10,091 nt of DNA from an uncultured Collinsella sp. (GCA_902464175.1 CABQHZ010000058.1:1-10091), one strand, 5' to 3'; numbered from the stretch's first letter, positions 1-6,924 are shown. A program made the numbers and translations. The notes: a model not told the origin generated them from the letters alone.

Positions 1-276
1 GCCGATCTGGTGCTGCTCGATGAGCTCGACGATGTCGTGGTGATGGCCGAGGTCAAGACCAGACGCGTCGCACTGGATTGCAACACGCGGGTCTTTCCCG
101 AGGAGGCCGTGGACGCCCAAAAGCAACGCCGCTACCGCCGCATCGCAAGTTGCTATCTCATGGAGCATTATCCGCTCAAGGCGATTCGCTTCGATGCCGT
201 GGGCGTCACCATTCGTGGCGGGCATATCGCTGAGATCGAGCATCAGTACAACGCGTTCGATTGGCAGGTGTCGTGA
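1..276 (+). CDS. yraN: YraN/UPF0102 family nuclease-like protein (3' part only)
   Basis: The reading frame is open from the first base of the window and ends at TGA 274-276, so only the C-terminal 91 residues are present; the start lies upstream. The visible part carries the family core: a hydrophobic strand followed by AEVKTRR (visible residues 16-22), a QRRYRRIASCYL helix and a late IRFDAVGV strand. UPF0102 proteins are about 120 residues long and have a restriction-endonuclease-like fold, with the E-x-K pair (visible E17 and K19) at the presumed metal site. Their cellular role is poorly defined. The family commonly sits next to comM/yifB and dprA, as here, which suggests a link to DNA processing. 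The stop codon overlaps the comM start as TGATG, so the two genes are probably translationally coupled. Family assignment is firm; function is inferred. Confidence 0.85.
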   Translation, partial: ADLVLLDELDDVVVMAEVKTRRVALDCNTRVFPEEAVDAQKQRRYRRIASCYLMEHYPLKAIRFDAVGVTIRGGHIAEIEHQYNAFDWQVS

Positions 277-1799
277 TGGCGTTCGAGACGTTTGCCGTTC
301 ACGCGGCCTGCATCCGTGGCGTCGAGGCGATTCACGTCACGGTCGAGGTCTCGCTTGCCGGTGGTGTTCCGGGCATCCAAATGCTCGGCATTCCGAGTAT
401 GGAGGTGATGGAGTCACGCGGTCGTATTCGCTGCGCGATGCGCTCCGCCGGGTTCGAGATCCCACGCTCGGGCATTACGGTCAACCTAGCGCCCGGCGAT
501 ATTCGCAAGACCGGTAGCGGCTTTGATCTGCCCATCGCCATCGCGGTTCTGGCGGCCGATGGGCAGATTCCCCGTGACAACCTCGATCGCTGCCTTATCG
601 CCGGCGAGCTCGGCTTGGACGGTACGGTGCTTCCCGTCAAGGGCGAGGTGGCGTTTCAGCTATTGGCGCGTGATATGGGGCTGTCCTTTATCGCCGGCAG
701 GTCAGACCAGCATGTGCCGCTTGCGGGCGTGGATTGCGGATTTATCGATCATTTGTCTCAGCTTGCCCATGGCATGGGCGATGCCGCGCGGCACTACTTG
801 GATTCTGAAGTGCTCGAGGCGACCTTTGAGCCCGAACTCGACTATGCCGATGTGCTAGGGCAGGAAGTCGCTAAACGCGGCATGGCGCTTGCGGCCGCCG
901 GCGAGCTCGGTTTGCTTATGATCGGGTCCCCGGGATCGGGCAAGACGATGCTCGCCCGTCGTATGACCGGCATCCTGCCCGAGCTTTCCGTTGAGGATCA
1001 ACAGGAGGCGCTGTGCATCCATTCGGTTTTGGGTGAGAACATCGATGGCTTATTGGCAGGTCATCGGCCGTTTCGAAGTCCCCATCACAGCATATCAACG
1101 GCTGGCCTCATTGGCGGAGGGCGCCCGGTGCATCCGGGTGAGATCAGCCTGGCTCATGGCGGCGTGCTCTTTTTGGACGAGCTTGCTGAGTTTCCCACGG
1201 GTGTGCTGCAGACGCTGCGTCAGCCCATCGAACGCGGCTATGTGAGGATCGTGCGCGTCGACGGGGCCTTTACCTTCCCGTCGCGCTTTCAGCTGCTGGC
1301 TGCGAGTAACCCTTGCCCCTGCGGCTTCTTGGGTGATCGCGAGGTGCCGTGTCGCTGCTCGGCGGCGATGGTCGAGCGCTATCGGTCTAAACTGCGCGGT
1401 CCTTTGGCCGACCGTATCGACATGATGATCGATGTGACCCGTCCCGACCCTCAGGTGATTATCGAGGGCGCGGAGGGTATGTCGTCAGCTGAGTTACGTG
1501 ACTACGTTGTGCGCGGTCGCGCTTTTCGCGCTTGGCGCGAATCCCGTATGGACGATGCTGATGCCGAGGCCGAGGATGACGAGACACGGTCCATTGACGG
1601 CGTCGTTTCGACCTTTGAGCTCGATGATGCGGCGGAGAAGTGTGTGCTCGGCCTGTCCAAACGCACGCATCTCACGGGCCGCGGCATCGTGCGCCTGGTG
1701 CGTATCGCGCGTACAATTGCTGACGTCGCCGAGAGCGAGCAGGTGACGCAGGACCATGTGCTCGAGGCGGCGATGTACCAGGGAAGGAGGGACCAATGA
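276..1799 (+). CDS. comM: ComM/YifB family AAA+ ATPase (Mg-chelatase-like)
   Basis: This gene encodes 507 residues, close to the usual family length of about 500. ComM is a hexameric AAA+ helicase that promotes branch migration during natural transformation in some bacteria; YifB is the general name. The N-terminal ChlI-like domain (about residues 1-170) has the typical GIPSMEVMESRGR and NLAPGDIRK stretches. The ATPase domain has Walker A GSPGSGKT at 217-224 and Walker B GVLFLDE at 296-302. A cysteine cluster, NPCPCG at 345-350 followed by CRCS, is a family hallmark. The C-terminal Mg-chelatase domain contains an acidic stretch near residues 425-437 that looks like a lineage-specific linker. 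ATG 276 is preferred over TTG 261 or GTG 273 because it gives a TGATG overlap with yraN and fits the family N-terminus. The 3' end overlaps dprA. No competence machinery is visible here, so a recombination role in this organism is inferred. Confidence 0.93.
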   Translation: MAFETFAVHAACIRGVEAIHVTVEVSLAGGVPGIQMLGIPSMEVMESRGRIRCAMRSAGFEIPRSGITVNLAPGDIRKTGSGFDLPIAIAVLAADGQIPRDNLDRCLIAGELGLDGTVLPVKGEVAFQLLARDMGLSFIAGRSDQHVPLAGVDCGFIDHLSQLAHGMGDAARHYLDSEVLEATFEPELDYADVLGQEVAKRGMALAAAGELGLLMIGSPGSGKTMLARRMTGILPELSVEDQQEALCIHSVLGENIDGLLAGHRPFRSPHHSISTAGLIGGGRPVHPGEISLAHGGVLFLDELAEFPTGVLQTLRQPIERGYVRIVRVDGAFTFPSRFQLLAASNPCPCGFLGDREVPCRCSAAMVERYRSKLRGPLADRIDMMIDVTRPDPQVIIEGAEGMSSAELRDYVVRGRAFRAWRESRMDDADAEAEDDETRSIDGVVSTFELDDAAEKCVLGLSKRTHLTGRGIVRLVRIARTIADVAESEQVTQDHVLEAAMYQGRRDQ

Positions 1800-2731
1800 T
1801 AGCCGAGGGGACCTTTGAGCTGCATCCAGGTGATGCGTTGTATCCCGAGACCGTTTTGGAGCTTTCTGATGTACCCCAGACGCTTTATGTGCGTGGCAAT
1901 CCCGAGGTGCTTTCGACGCCCGCGCTCTCCATCATCGGCGCGCGCAAGGCCTCGCCGTATGGTCTTGCCGTGGCAGAGCTTGCGGCAAAGGTGGCGGTCG
2001 AGGCGGGAGTGACGGTAGTTTCGGGCGGCGCGGTCGGTTGTGACCAGGCCTCGGGTTGGGCTGCGGTCAACGCCGGCGGCAAACACGTTGTGGTGCTGGG
2101 GACGGGCGCCGACGTGGTCTACCCGCGTTCGAGCGCGGGGCTTATTATGCGCACGCTCGATACGGGTGGCGCGGTCGTGTCGATCTCTCCGTGGGGCATG
2201 GGTCCGCGCAAGTTTGCCTTTCCGCGCCGCAATCGCGTGATCGCGGCCCTGTCGCAAGCCCTCTTTGTTTCCGAGGCGGGTATGCCTTCCGGGACGTTTT
2301 CTACAGCCGAGGCTGCTATGGATTTGGGGCGCGAACTTCTTGTCGTGCCGGGGTCGATCCTATCGCCCGAGTCGCGTGGCACGAATTACCTCATTGCGAA
2401 TGGTGCTTGCTGCATCATCGACGAGGAATCTATCGAGATGGCTATCTCACGCATCTACGGCACCCTGCGCTACTCGCGCCCCGATGCTCCCGGCATTGCC
2501 GACCTGGATCCAACACAGCAGACCGTGATGCATGCGCTCATCGCCTCTCCGCTCAAGGTCGACGACATCGCGGCGCTCGTCTCGCTCGATGCCGTCGGCG
2601 TACTTAAGCTCCTGGGTTCGCTTGAGCTCGAGGGTCTTATCGAGCGCATGATGGATGGAAGGTATGCGCCCTCCAAGTTTGCCCTTCACGCCCAGACACC
2701 CTTCGGTCACAATGGAAAACATGTCAATTAG
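1796..2731 (+). CDS. dprA: DprA/Smf DNA-processing protein
   Basis: DprA binds incoming single-stranded DNA and loads RecA in transformation. It also occurs widely in bacteria not known to be competent. The product has 311 residues. The Rossmann-like core starts almost at once (TLYVRGNP, then SIIGARKAS). SGGAVGCD at 76-83 corresponds to the usual SGxAxGID loop, and FPRRNRVIAALS from F142 is a family signature. GTFSTAEAAMDLGR, VVPG and GTNYLIANGA follow. The last 65 or so residues resemble the DprA winged-helix domain. The N-terminal SAM-like domain found in longer homologues appears to be missing. ATG 1796 overlaps the comM stop as ATGA and is preceded by GGGAAGGAGG at 1781-1790, so the start is secure. 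The gene is followed after 14 nt by trmFO; the topA gene that often sits between them in Firmicutes is absent. Confidence 0.94.
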   Translation: MIAEGTFELHPGDALYPETVLELSDVPQTLYVRGNPEVLSTPALSIIGARKASPYGLAVAELAAKVAVEAGVTVVSGGAVGCDQASGWAAVNAGGKHVVVLGTGADVVYPRSSAGLIMRTLDTGGAVVSISPWGMGPRKFAFPRRNRVIAALSQALFVSEAGMPSGTFSTAEAAMDLGRELLVVPGSILSPESRGTNYLIANGACCIIDEESIEMAISRIYGTLRYSRPDAPGIADLDPTQQTVMHALIASPLKVDDIAALVSLDAVGVLKLLGSLELEGLIERMMDGRYAPSKFALHAQTPFGHNGKHVN

Positions 2732-2738
2732 AAAGGTG
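2731..2738 (+). promoter_or_regulatory. Ribosome binding site that decides the trmFO start
   Basis: GAAAGGTG lies 7 nt before ATG 2746. A TTG at 2740 in the same frame would leave almost no spacing from this site, so ATG 2746 is the better start. Confidence 0.7.
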
Positions 2739-2745
2739 TTTGCAG

Positions 2746-4083
2746 ATGCAGTTCGATCAGGTGACGGTTATCGGTGGCGGTCTGGCGGGTTCGGAATGCG
2801 CGATCCAGCTGGCAGACCGCGGTTTTGCCGTTAAGCTGTGCGAGATGCGCCCCCAGGTTAGCTCCCCGGCTCACCATACCGATCACTTGGCAGAGCTCGT
2901 CTGCTCCAATTCGTTTAAGTCGACCCGTCCGGATTCCGCGGCTGGTTTGCTGAAGGCCGAGCTTGAGCGCATGGGTTCAGTCCTGCTCGATTGCGCCCAT
3001 CGCGCGGCTGTTCCCGCTGGCGGTGCCCTGGCGGTCGACCGCGTCAAGTTTTCCGAGCTTGTCGAGGCCGAGGTTGCCGCCCGTCCCAATATCGAGGTCG
3101 TGCACGGCGAGGTCACGCAGATTCCCGAGGGCCACGTGGTCATTGCCGCGGGCCCGCTGTGTTCACCGGCGCTGAGCGAAGAGGTCATGAAGCTCGTCGG
3201 TGGCGACGCCCTTGCGTTCTTCGATGCCGCGGCGCCGATCGTCGATGCCTCCACGCTCGATATGGACGTGCTGTTTTCGCAGTCGCGCTACGAGGAGCAG
3301 GGGAGCGGCGACTATCTCAACGCTCCGCTCAACAAGGAGGAGTACGAGGCCTTTATCGAGGCACTTACCACGGCCGACCGCGTGGTGCTCAAGGACTTTG
3401 AGGGCGGCGATCTGTTCCAGGCCTGCCAGCCTGCCGAGGAAGTTGCGCGCACCGGCAAGGACGCCATTCGCTTTGGCGCCATGAAGCCCGTCGGCCTCAC
3501 CGACCCGCGTACCGGACGTCGCCCCTGGGCGGCGATTCAGCTGCGTGCCGAGAACAAGGAGAAGACCGCCTATAACCTGGTGGGCTTCCAGACAAACCTG
3601 ACCTTTGGCGAGCAGAAGCGCGTCTTCCATATGGTGCCGGGCCTGGAGAACGCTGAGTTCTTCCGCTACGGTGTCATGCACCGCAATACCTTTGTCGACG
3701 CCCCGCACGTGCTCGATGGCACCTTTGCCGTGCCCGGTACCGGCGTGCGCCTGGCCGGTCAGATCACCGGCACCGAGGGGTACATGGAAGCCGTGGCGAC
3801 CGGTCTGCTCGCGGCGCTCAACACCTATGCCGAGGCTATCGGTGTCGCGGGCGTCGAGTTGCCGCGCGTGGGCGCCTTGGGTGCGCTCGTGGGCTATGCG
3901 ACCGATCCTGCCACCGTGGGCTATCAGCCTATGCATGTCAACTTTGGCCTGGTGCCGCCACTCGAGGATGGTAAGCGCCGCAGCAAGCGCGACCGCTACC
4001 AGGCCTATGCGGACCGTGCGCTCGAGGCCCTTGATGCCTATCTGGCCACTCGTCCTGATCTGTTTGGAGGCGACCGGTCATAG
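2746..4083 (+). CDS. trmFO: TrmFO, methylenetetrahydrofolate-tRNA (uracil-5-)-methyltransferase
   Basis: TrmFO uses 5,10-methylenetetrahydrofolate and FAD/NAD(P)H to make m5U54 in the T-loop of tRNA. The 445-residue product begins with the FAD-binding motif VIGGGLAGSE (residues 8-17). ELVCSNSFKS places a cysteine at 53, matching catalytic Cys53 of the Bacillus subtilis enzyme. FQACQPAEEVARTGKD places the second functional cysteine at 227 (226 in B. subtilis). RFGAMKPVGL and QLRAENKEKTAYNLVGFQTNL are further family signatures, and GQITGTEGYMEA near the C-terminus matches the second nucleotide-binding part. Length is slightly above the usual 435-440. The start is ATG 2746, chosen from the GAAAGGTG spacing. 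The stop TAG overlaps the likely start of xer (ATAG). Pairing with a downstream xerC-like gene repeats the order known from Bacillus (trmFO-codV). Confidence 0.97.
   Translation: MQFDQVTVIGGGLAGSECAIQLADRGFAVKLCEMRPQVSSPAHHTDHLAELVCSNSFKSTRPDSAAGLLKAELERMGSVLLDCAHRAAVPAGGALAVDRVKFSELVEAEVAARPNIEVVHGEVTQIPEGHVVIAAGPLCSPALSEEVMKLVGGDALAFFDAAAPIVDASTLDMDVLFSQSRYEEQGSGDYLNAPLNKEEYEAFIEALTTADRVVLKDFEGGDLFQACQPAEEVARTGKDAIRFGAMKPVGLTDPRTGRRPWAAIQLRAENKEKTAYNLVGFQTNLTFGEQKRVFHMVPGLENAEFFRYGVMHRNTFVDAPHVLDGTFAVPGTGVRLAGQITGTEGYMEAVATGLLAALNTYAEAIGVAGVELPRVGALGALVGYATDPATVGYQPMHVNFGLVPPLEDGKRRSKRDRYQAYADRALEALDAYLATRPDLFGGDRS
4066..4070 (+). promoter_or_regulatory. Ribosome binding site of xer, supporting an ATA start
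   Basis: GGAGG within the last codons of trmFO lies 9 nt before ATA 4080, normal Shine-Dalgarno spacing. No ATG, GTG or TTG in the xer frame lies within its reach: the frame opens after TGA 4056-4058, and the first conventional start is TTG 4257. Confidence 0.6.
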
Positions 4084-5000
4084 CCTTTGACCTGTACGAC
4101 ACCGTCGACTCGTTTATCGCCTATATCGCACGAGTCGAAGGGCTCGCTCCCAATACGGTAACCGCCTACGCCTCGCGGCTCGAGCGCTTCGCCGCGTGGT
4201 GCGACCGCGAGGGCATCGACGCTCGCGCTGCCGACGTACGGACCGTTCGCTCCTATTTGGCCGAGCTGTCGCGTAGCCAGATGGCGGCTCGGACCCTTGC
4301 GGCACACCTGTCTGCCATTCGCTCGTTCTATCGGTGGATGGCTGCCGAGGGGGTCGTGGAGGGCGATGTGGTCTCGGCAATTTCCTCGCCCAAGCTCCCG
4401 CGCGATCTACCCGGTGTGCTGACGACCCAACAGGTGGAGGCGCTGCTCAAGACGCCTGATACCTCAACACCCGCGGGACTGCGCGATGCGGCGATGCTCG
4501 AGCTGCTCTATGCCTCGGGCGCCCGTATCTCTGAGCTCGCAGCACTCAATGTGGAGTCCATTGCGTGGTCCGAACGCACGCTGCGCCTGTGGGGCAAGGG
4601 GAGCAAAGAACGTATCGTCCCTCTGTATCGTCGTGCGCTCGAGGCGACGCGTCTCTATATTGAGGAGGGGAGGCCGGAGTTGCTCGCTCAGGCAAAGCGT
4701 CGTGACCCCGCTACCGGGCCGCATCCGCTGCTTATATCGGCGCGCGGTAATCGCATGAGTGCCGCCATGCTCAGGCGGCGGTTTCATATGCTGGCGACGC
4801 TCGCCGGCATTCCGGCCGACATCGCCCCGCATGCGATGCGCCATACCTTTGCGACCGACTTGCTCGAGGGCGGCGCGGACCTGCGCTCGGTTCAAGAGCT
4901 GCTAGGTCATGCGAGCCTGTCCACGACGCAGATCTACACGCATCTCACACCCGATCGGCTTAAGCGGGCTGTGGCTCAAGCCCATCCCCGCGGCGAATAG
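4080..5000 (+). CDS. xerC: Tyrosine recombinase, XerC/XerD family, probable non-canonical ATA start
   Basis: XerC/D recombinases resolve chromosome dimers at dif. With ATA 4080 as codon 1 the product has 306 residues, the normal family length of about 300. The N-terminal SAM-like core-binding domain (about 5-95) contains EGLAPNTVTAYASRL and the helix pair ending in SPKLPRDLPGVL. The catalytic domain has all expected residues: R149 (GARISEL), K173 (GKGSKERIVP), H251 and R254 (HAMRHTFAT), H277 (LLGHASL) and nucleophile Y286 (TQIYTHL). The start is the oddity. No ATG, GTG or TTG occurs before 4257, and starting there would remove most of the N-terminal domain. ATA 4080 overlaps the trmFO stop and has GGAGG 9 nt upstream; CTG 4092 is a less well-spaced alternative. 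Choosing XerC over XerD rests on synteny (after trmFO as in Bacillus, before rpsB as in Mycobacterium), not on sequence. Confidence 0.88.
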   Translation: MAFDLYDTVDSFIAYIARVEGLAPNTVTAYASRLERFAAWCDREGIDARAADVRTVRSYLAELSRSQMAARTLAAHLSAIRSFYRWMAAEGVVEGDVVSAISSPKLPRDLPGVLTTQQVEALLKTPDTSTPAGLRDAAMLELLYASGARISELAALNVESIAWSERTLRLWGKGSKERIVPLYRRALEATRLYIEEGRPELLAQAKRRDPATGPHPLLISARGNRMSAAMLRRRFHMLATLAGIPADIAPHAMRHTFATDLLEGGADLRSVQELLGHASLSTTQIYTHLTPDRLKRAVAQAHPRGE

Positions 5001-5049
5001 TGGCTGGGACGTCCCGCGCCGCGCTCAGGTGTGTGGTTTTGATTGCGGG

Positions 5050-5078
5050 TTGGCAGGAAGATGCATTCCTGCTATCAT
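5050..5078 (+). promoter_or_regulatory. Predicted sigma70-type promoter of rpsB-tsf
   Basis: TTGGCA (5050-5055) and TATCAT (5073-5078) are separated by exactly 17 bp, and TG at 5070-5071 makes an extended -10. Transcription would start near 5084-5086, giving a leader of about 135 nt before rpsB. This fits the need for strong expression of S2 and EF-Ts. It is predicted from sequence only. Confidence 0.7.
5053..5072 (+). repeat. Perfect 7-bp inverted repeat between -35 and -10 of the rpsB promoter
   Basis: GCAGGAA (5053-5059) is mirrored by TTCCTGC (5066-5072) across a 6-nt spacer. The dyad fills the promoter spacer and touches both hexamers, the position of an operator or of a MerR-type activator site. 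MerR-type promoters usually have a 19-20 bp spacer, whereas this one is 17. Because it lies upstream of the predicted transcript start it would act as DNA, not as an RNA hairpin. No regulator gene is visible nearby. Confidence 0.45.
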
Positions 5079-5084
5079 TCATCG

Positions 5085-5219
5085 GGTTGCTTCACGGCAA
5101 CAGGTTTTTATCACGCACGCGCGGCTACTTCATACCGTGGTGCCCGGGCTTTGGTAGCACATGTCCGGGTTGGTTTTGGAGGATGACCCCGCGCGGAGGC
5201 AAACCACAGGAGGTTTAAC
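5085..5219 (+). promoter_or_regulatory. Structured 5' leader of rpsB, candidate ribosomal-protein autoregulatory RNA
   Basis: The non-coding stretch between the predicted start site and rpsB can form several stems. CGCGCGG (5118-5124) pairs with CCGCGCG (5189-5195) over a long range. Inside it, CCCGG (5143-5147) pairs with CCGGG (5165-5169), enclosing a small GCT/AGC stem (5148-5150 with 5156-5158) with a TTGGT loop. Downstream, a further stem covers the ribosome binding site. Ribosomal-protein operons are often controlled by the protein binding its own leader, and S2 does this in Escherichia coli. I do not recognise this fold as a named RNA class, and the pairing is my own manual folding. 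Confidence 0.45.
5201..5216 (+). promoter_or_regulatory. Hairpin covering the rpsB Shine-Dalgarno site
   Basis: AAACC (5201-5205) pairs with GGTTT (5212-5216), closing a 6-nt loop. The ribosome binding site AGGAGG (5208-5213) lies partly in loop and partly in stem, 6 nt before ATG 5220. The same 5' arm can instead pair with TGGTTT at 5171-5176 (AAACCA, 5201-5206), freeing the site. The stem is short and AU-rich, so stability is modest. Confidence 0.4.
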
Positions 5220-5948
5220 ATGGCTACCAAGATTAATATCCGCACCCTGCTCGAGGCCGGCTGCCACTTCGGTCACCAGACCCGTCGCTGGAACCCCAAG
5301 ATGAAGCCGTTCATCTTCGGTGAGCGCAACGGCATCTACATCCTCGACCTCAAGCAGACCATCCTCGACGCCGACCAGGCCTACACCTTTGTCAAGAACG
5401 TCGCCAAGGGTGGCAATGTGCTGTTCGTCGGCACCAAGAAGCAGGCTCAGGAGGCTGTCAAGAACGCTGCTGAGCGCGCCAACATGCCTTACATCAACCA
5501 GCGTTGGCTCGGCGGTATGCTGACCAACTTCGTCACCATCCGCTCCCGCATCAACCGCATGGAGGAGCTCGAGGCCATGGTCGAGGACGGCCGCATGGCA
5601 GTGCTCCCCAAGAAGGAGCAGGCTGTGCTCGGCAAGGAGCTCACCAAGCTCCAGACCAACCTCGGTGGCGCCCGCGACATGAAGGGTCTGCCCCAGGCTC
5701 TCTTCGTCATCGACACTAAGCGCGAGGAGAACGCCATCAAGGAGGCCCAGCGCCTGAACATTCCCGTCGTCGCTCTGATCGACACCAACTCCGATCCCGA
5801 CGAGGTCGAGTACGGCATCCCCTGCAACGATGACGCTATCTCCGCTGTCACCCTTATGTGCGAGCTCATGGCTGACGCCTGCCTCGCTGGCTCCGGTAAG
5901 GAGCAGGTCTCCGAGGCCGAGATGGCCGCTGAGCCCAAGGCCGAGTAA
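5220..5948 (+). CDS. rpsB: 30S ribosomal protein S2
   Basis: S2 is a structural protein of the small ribosomal subunit, among the last to join; it contacts S1 and the region near the Shine-Dalgarno helix. The 242-residue product has the full family pattern: RTLLEAGCHFGHQTRRWNPKMK near the start, FGERNGIYILDL, FVGTKKQAQEAV, INQRWLGGMLTNF, LPQALFVIDT and VVALIDTNSDPDEVEYGIPCNDDA. The tail (about residues 227-242) is acidic and alanine-rich, as is common in actinobacterial S2. ATG 5220 has AGGAGG 6 nt upstream. Codon use is strongly biased to C-ending and G-ending optimal codons, unlike the more relaxed xer gene before it, which fits high expression. It begins the rpsB-tsf transcription unit, with its own promoter near 5050-5078 and a structured leader. 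Confidence 0.99.
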   Translation: MATKINIRTLLEAGCHFGHQTRRWNPKMKPFIFGERNGIYILDLKQTILDADQAYTFVKNVAKGGNVLFVGTKKQAQEAVKNAAERANMPYINQRWLGGMLTNFVTIRSRINRMEELEAMVEDGRMAVLPKKEQAVLGKELTKLQTNLGGARDMKGLPQALFVIDTKREENAIKEAQRLNIPVVALIDTNSDPDEVEYGIPCNDDAISAVTLMCELMADACLAGSGKEQVSEAEMAAEPKAE

Positions 5949-5993
5949 ATCAGTCTTAGTTAATTCTTTTTCATCTCTTTGAAAGGAACCACA

Positions 5994-6863
5994 ATGGCCC
6001 AGATTACCGCCGCTATGGTCAAGCAGCTCCGCGAGATGACCGACTCCCCGATGATGGAGTGCAAGAAGGCTCTCGTCGAGGCTGACGGCGACATGGACGC
6101 CGCTGTCGACGTTCTGCGCAAGAACGGCCTCGCCAAGGCTGCTAAGAAGGCTGGCCGCGAGACCAACGAGGGCGCTGTAGCCGCGTTCGTCTCCGAGGAT
6201 GGCAAGACCGGCGCTCTGCTCGAGCTCTCCTGCGAGACCGACTTCGTTGGCTCCAACGCCAAGTTCACCGGCTTTGCTTCCAAGGTCGCCGAGGTTGTCG
6301 CCACCACCGAGCCGGCCGATGTCGATGCTCTGCTCGAGAAGCCGATGGGCGAGGAGACCGTTTCCTCCGAGCTCACCGAGATGATTCACATCATGGGCGA
6401 GAACATGAAGATTTCCCGCTTCGCCGCCCGCAAGGCCGAGAACGGCGCGCTCGCTTCTTACATCCACATGGGTGGTAAGATCGGCGTCCTCGTCGAGTTT
6501 GCTTTCGAGAAGGCCGAGACCGCTCAGGCTGAGCCTTTCAAGGCCTTCGCTCACGACGTTGCCCTTCAGGTTGCCGCCGTCGCCCCGATCTGCGCTACCC
6601 GCGATCAGGTTCCGGCCGAGACCGTCGAGCACGAGAAGCAGATCTACATGGCCCAGGCTGCCGAGTCTGGCAAGCCCGAGGCTATCCAGGAGAAGATGGC
6701 TGTCGGCCGTCTGGAGAAGTTCTACAAGCAGTCCGTGCTCACCGAGCAGGAGTTCATCAAGGACAGCTCCCTCACCATCAAGAAGTACGCTGAGCAGGTC
6801 TCCAAGGAGCTTGGCGACACCATTACCGTCGTTGCCTTCGATCGTCTGGTCCGTGGCGAGTAA
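5994..6863 (+). CDS. tsf: Elongation factor Ts (EF-Ts)
   Basis: EF-Ts is the guanine nucleotide exchange factor that regenerates EF-Tu-GTP in the cytosol. The product has 289 residues, standard for the full-length type with two core subdomains. The N-terminal UBA-like part reads MVKQLREMTDSPMMECKKAL, and the EF-Tu contact motif TDFV is at 82-85 (in CETDFVGSN). The second core half includes GKIGVLVEF and, near the end, EQEFIKDSSLTIKKYAEQ. ATG 5994 is chosen because GAAAGGA (5981-5987) lies 6 nt upstream; an in-frame TTG at 5979 has no such site. The gap of 45 nt after rpsB is pyrimidine-rich and shows no promoter or terminator, so the two genes are most likely co-transcribed, as in most bacteria. 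Codon bias is as strong as in rpsB. A terminator follows within 25 nt of the stop. Confidence 0.99.
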   Translation: MAQITAAMVKQLREMTDSPMMECKKALVEADGDMDAAVDVLRKNGLAKAAKKAGRETNEGAVAAFVSEDGKTGALLELSCETDFVGSNAKFTGFASKVAEVVATTEPADVDALLEKPMGEETVSSELTEMIHIMGENMKISRFAARKAENGALASYIHMGGKIGVLVEFAFEKAETAQAEPFKAFAHDVALQVAAVAPICATRDQVPAETVEHEKQIYMAQAAESGKPEAIQEKMAVGRLEKFYKQSVLTEQEFIKDSSLTIKKYAEQVSKELGDTITVVAFDRLVRGE

Positions 6864-6886
6864 ATAAGCTCTTGTAGCTGGTAATG

Positions 6887-6921
6887 AGCAGGCTGTGGGT
6901 TTTACTCACAGCCTGCTTTTT
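6887..6921 (+). terminator. Rho-independent terminator after tsf
   Basis: AGCAGGCTGTG (6887-6897) pairs perfectly with CACAGCCTGCT (6907-6917). The stem can extend by GU, GC and TA pairs to a 3-nt loop, and five Ts (6917-6921) follow. It closes the rpsB-tsf unit and separates it from pyrH, which has its own promoter signal. Confidence 0.92.
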
Positions 6922-6924
6922 CAT

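Noticed and set aside
4257..5000. xer starting at TTG 4257 as a 247-residue protein
   Set aside because: This would delete about 59 residues of a well-formed N-terminal core-binding domain whose coding frame continues upstream to the trmFO stop.
4989..5023. Possible terminator after xer, formed by CGCGGCG (4989-4995) and CGCCGCG (5017-5023)
   Set aside because: The outer stem is 7 bp around a loop of over 20 nt, the inner stem is only GGG/CCC, and the nearest T-run (5037-5040) is too far away. It may be a weak pausing structure but is not a convincing terminator.
5183..5218. A small upstream frame (MTPRGGKPQEV) ending 1 nt before the rpsB ATG, part of a longer frame open from 5000
   Set aside because: Its GGAGG directly touches the ATG, leaving no spacing for initiation, and the longer frame runs across the predicted promoter. 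The close ending before rpsB is suggestive but not enough to call a leader peptide.
5130..6632. A 500-codon open frame on the minus strand opposite rpsB and tsf
   Set aside because: It mirrors two highly codon-biased genes whose C/G third positions remove stops from the antisense frame. The translation is a repetitive Leu/Gly/Val/Asp-rich sequence without a recognisable domain, and it spans an intergenic region.
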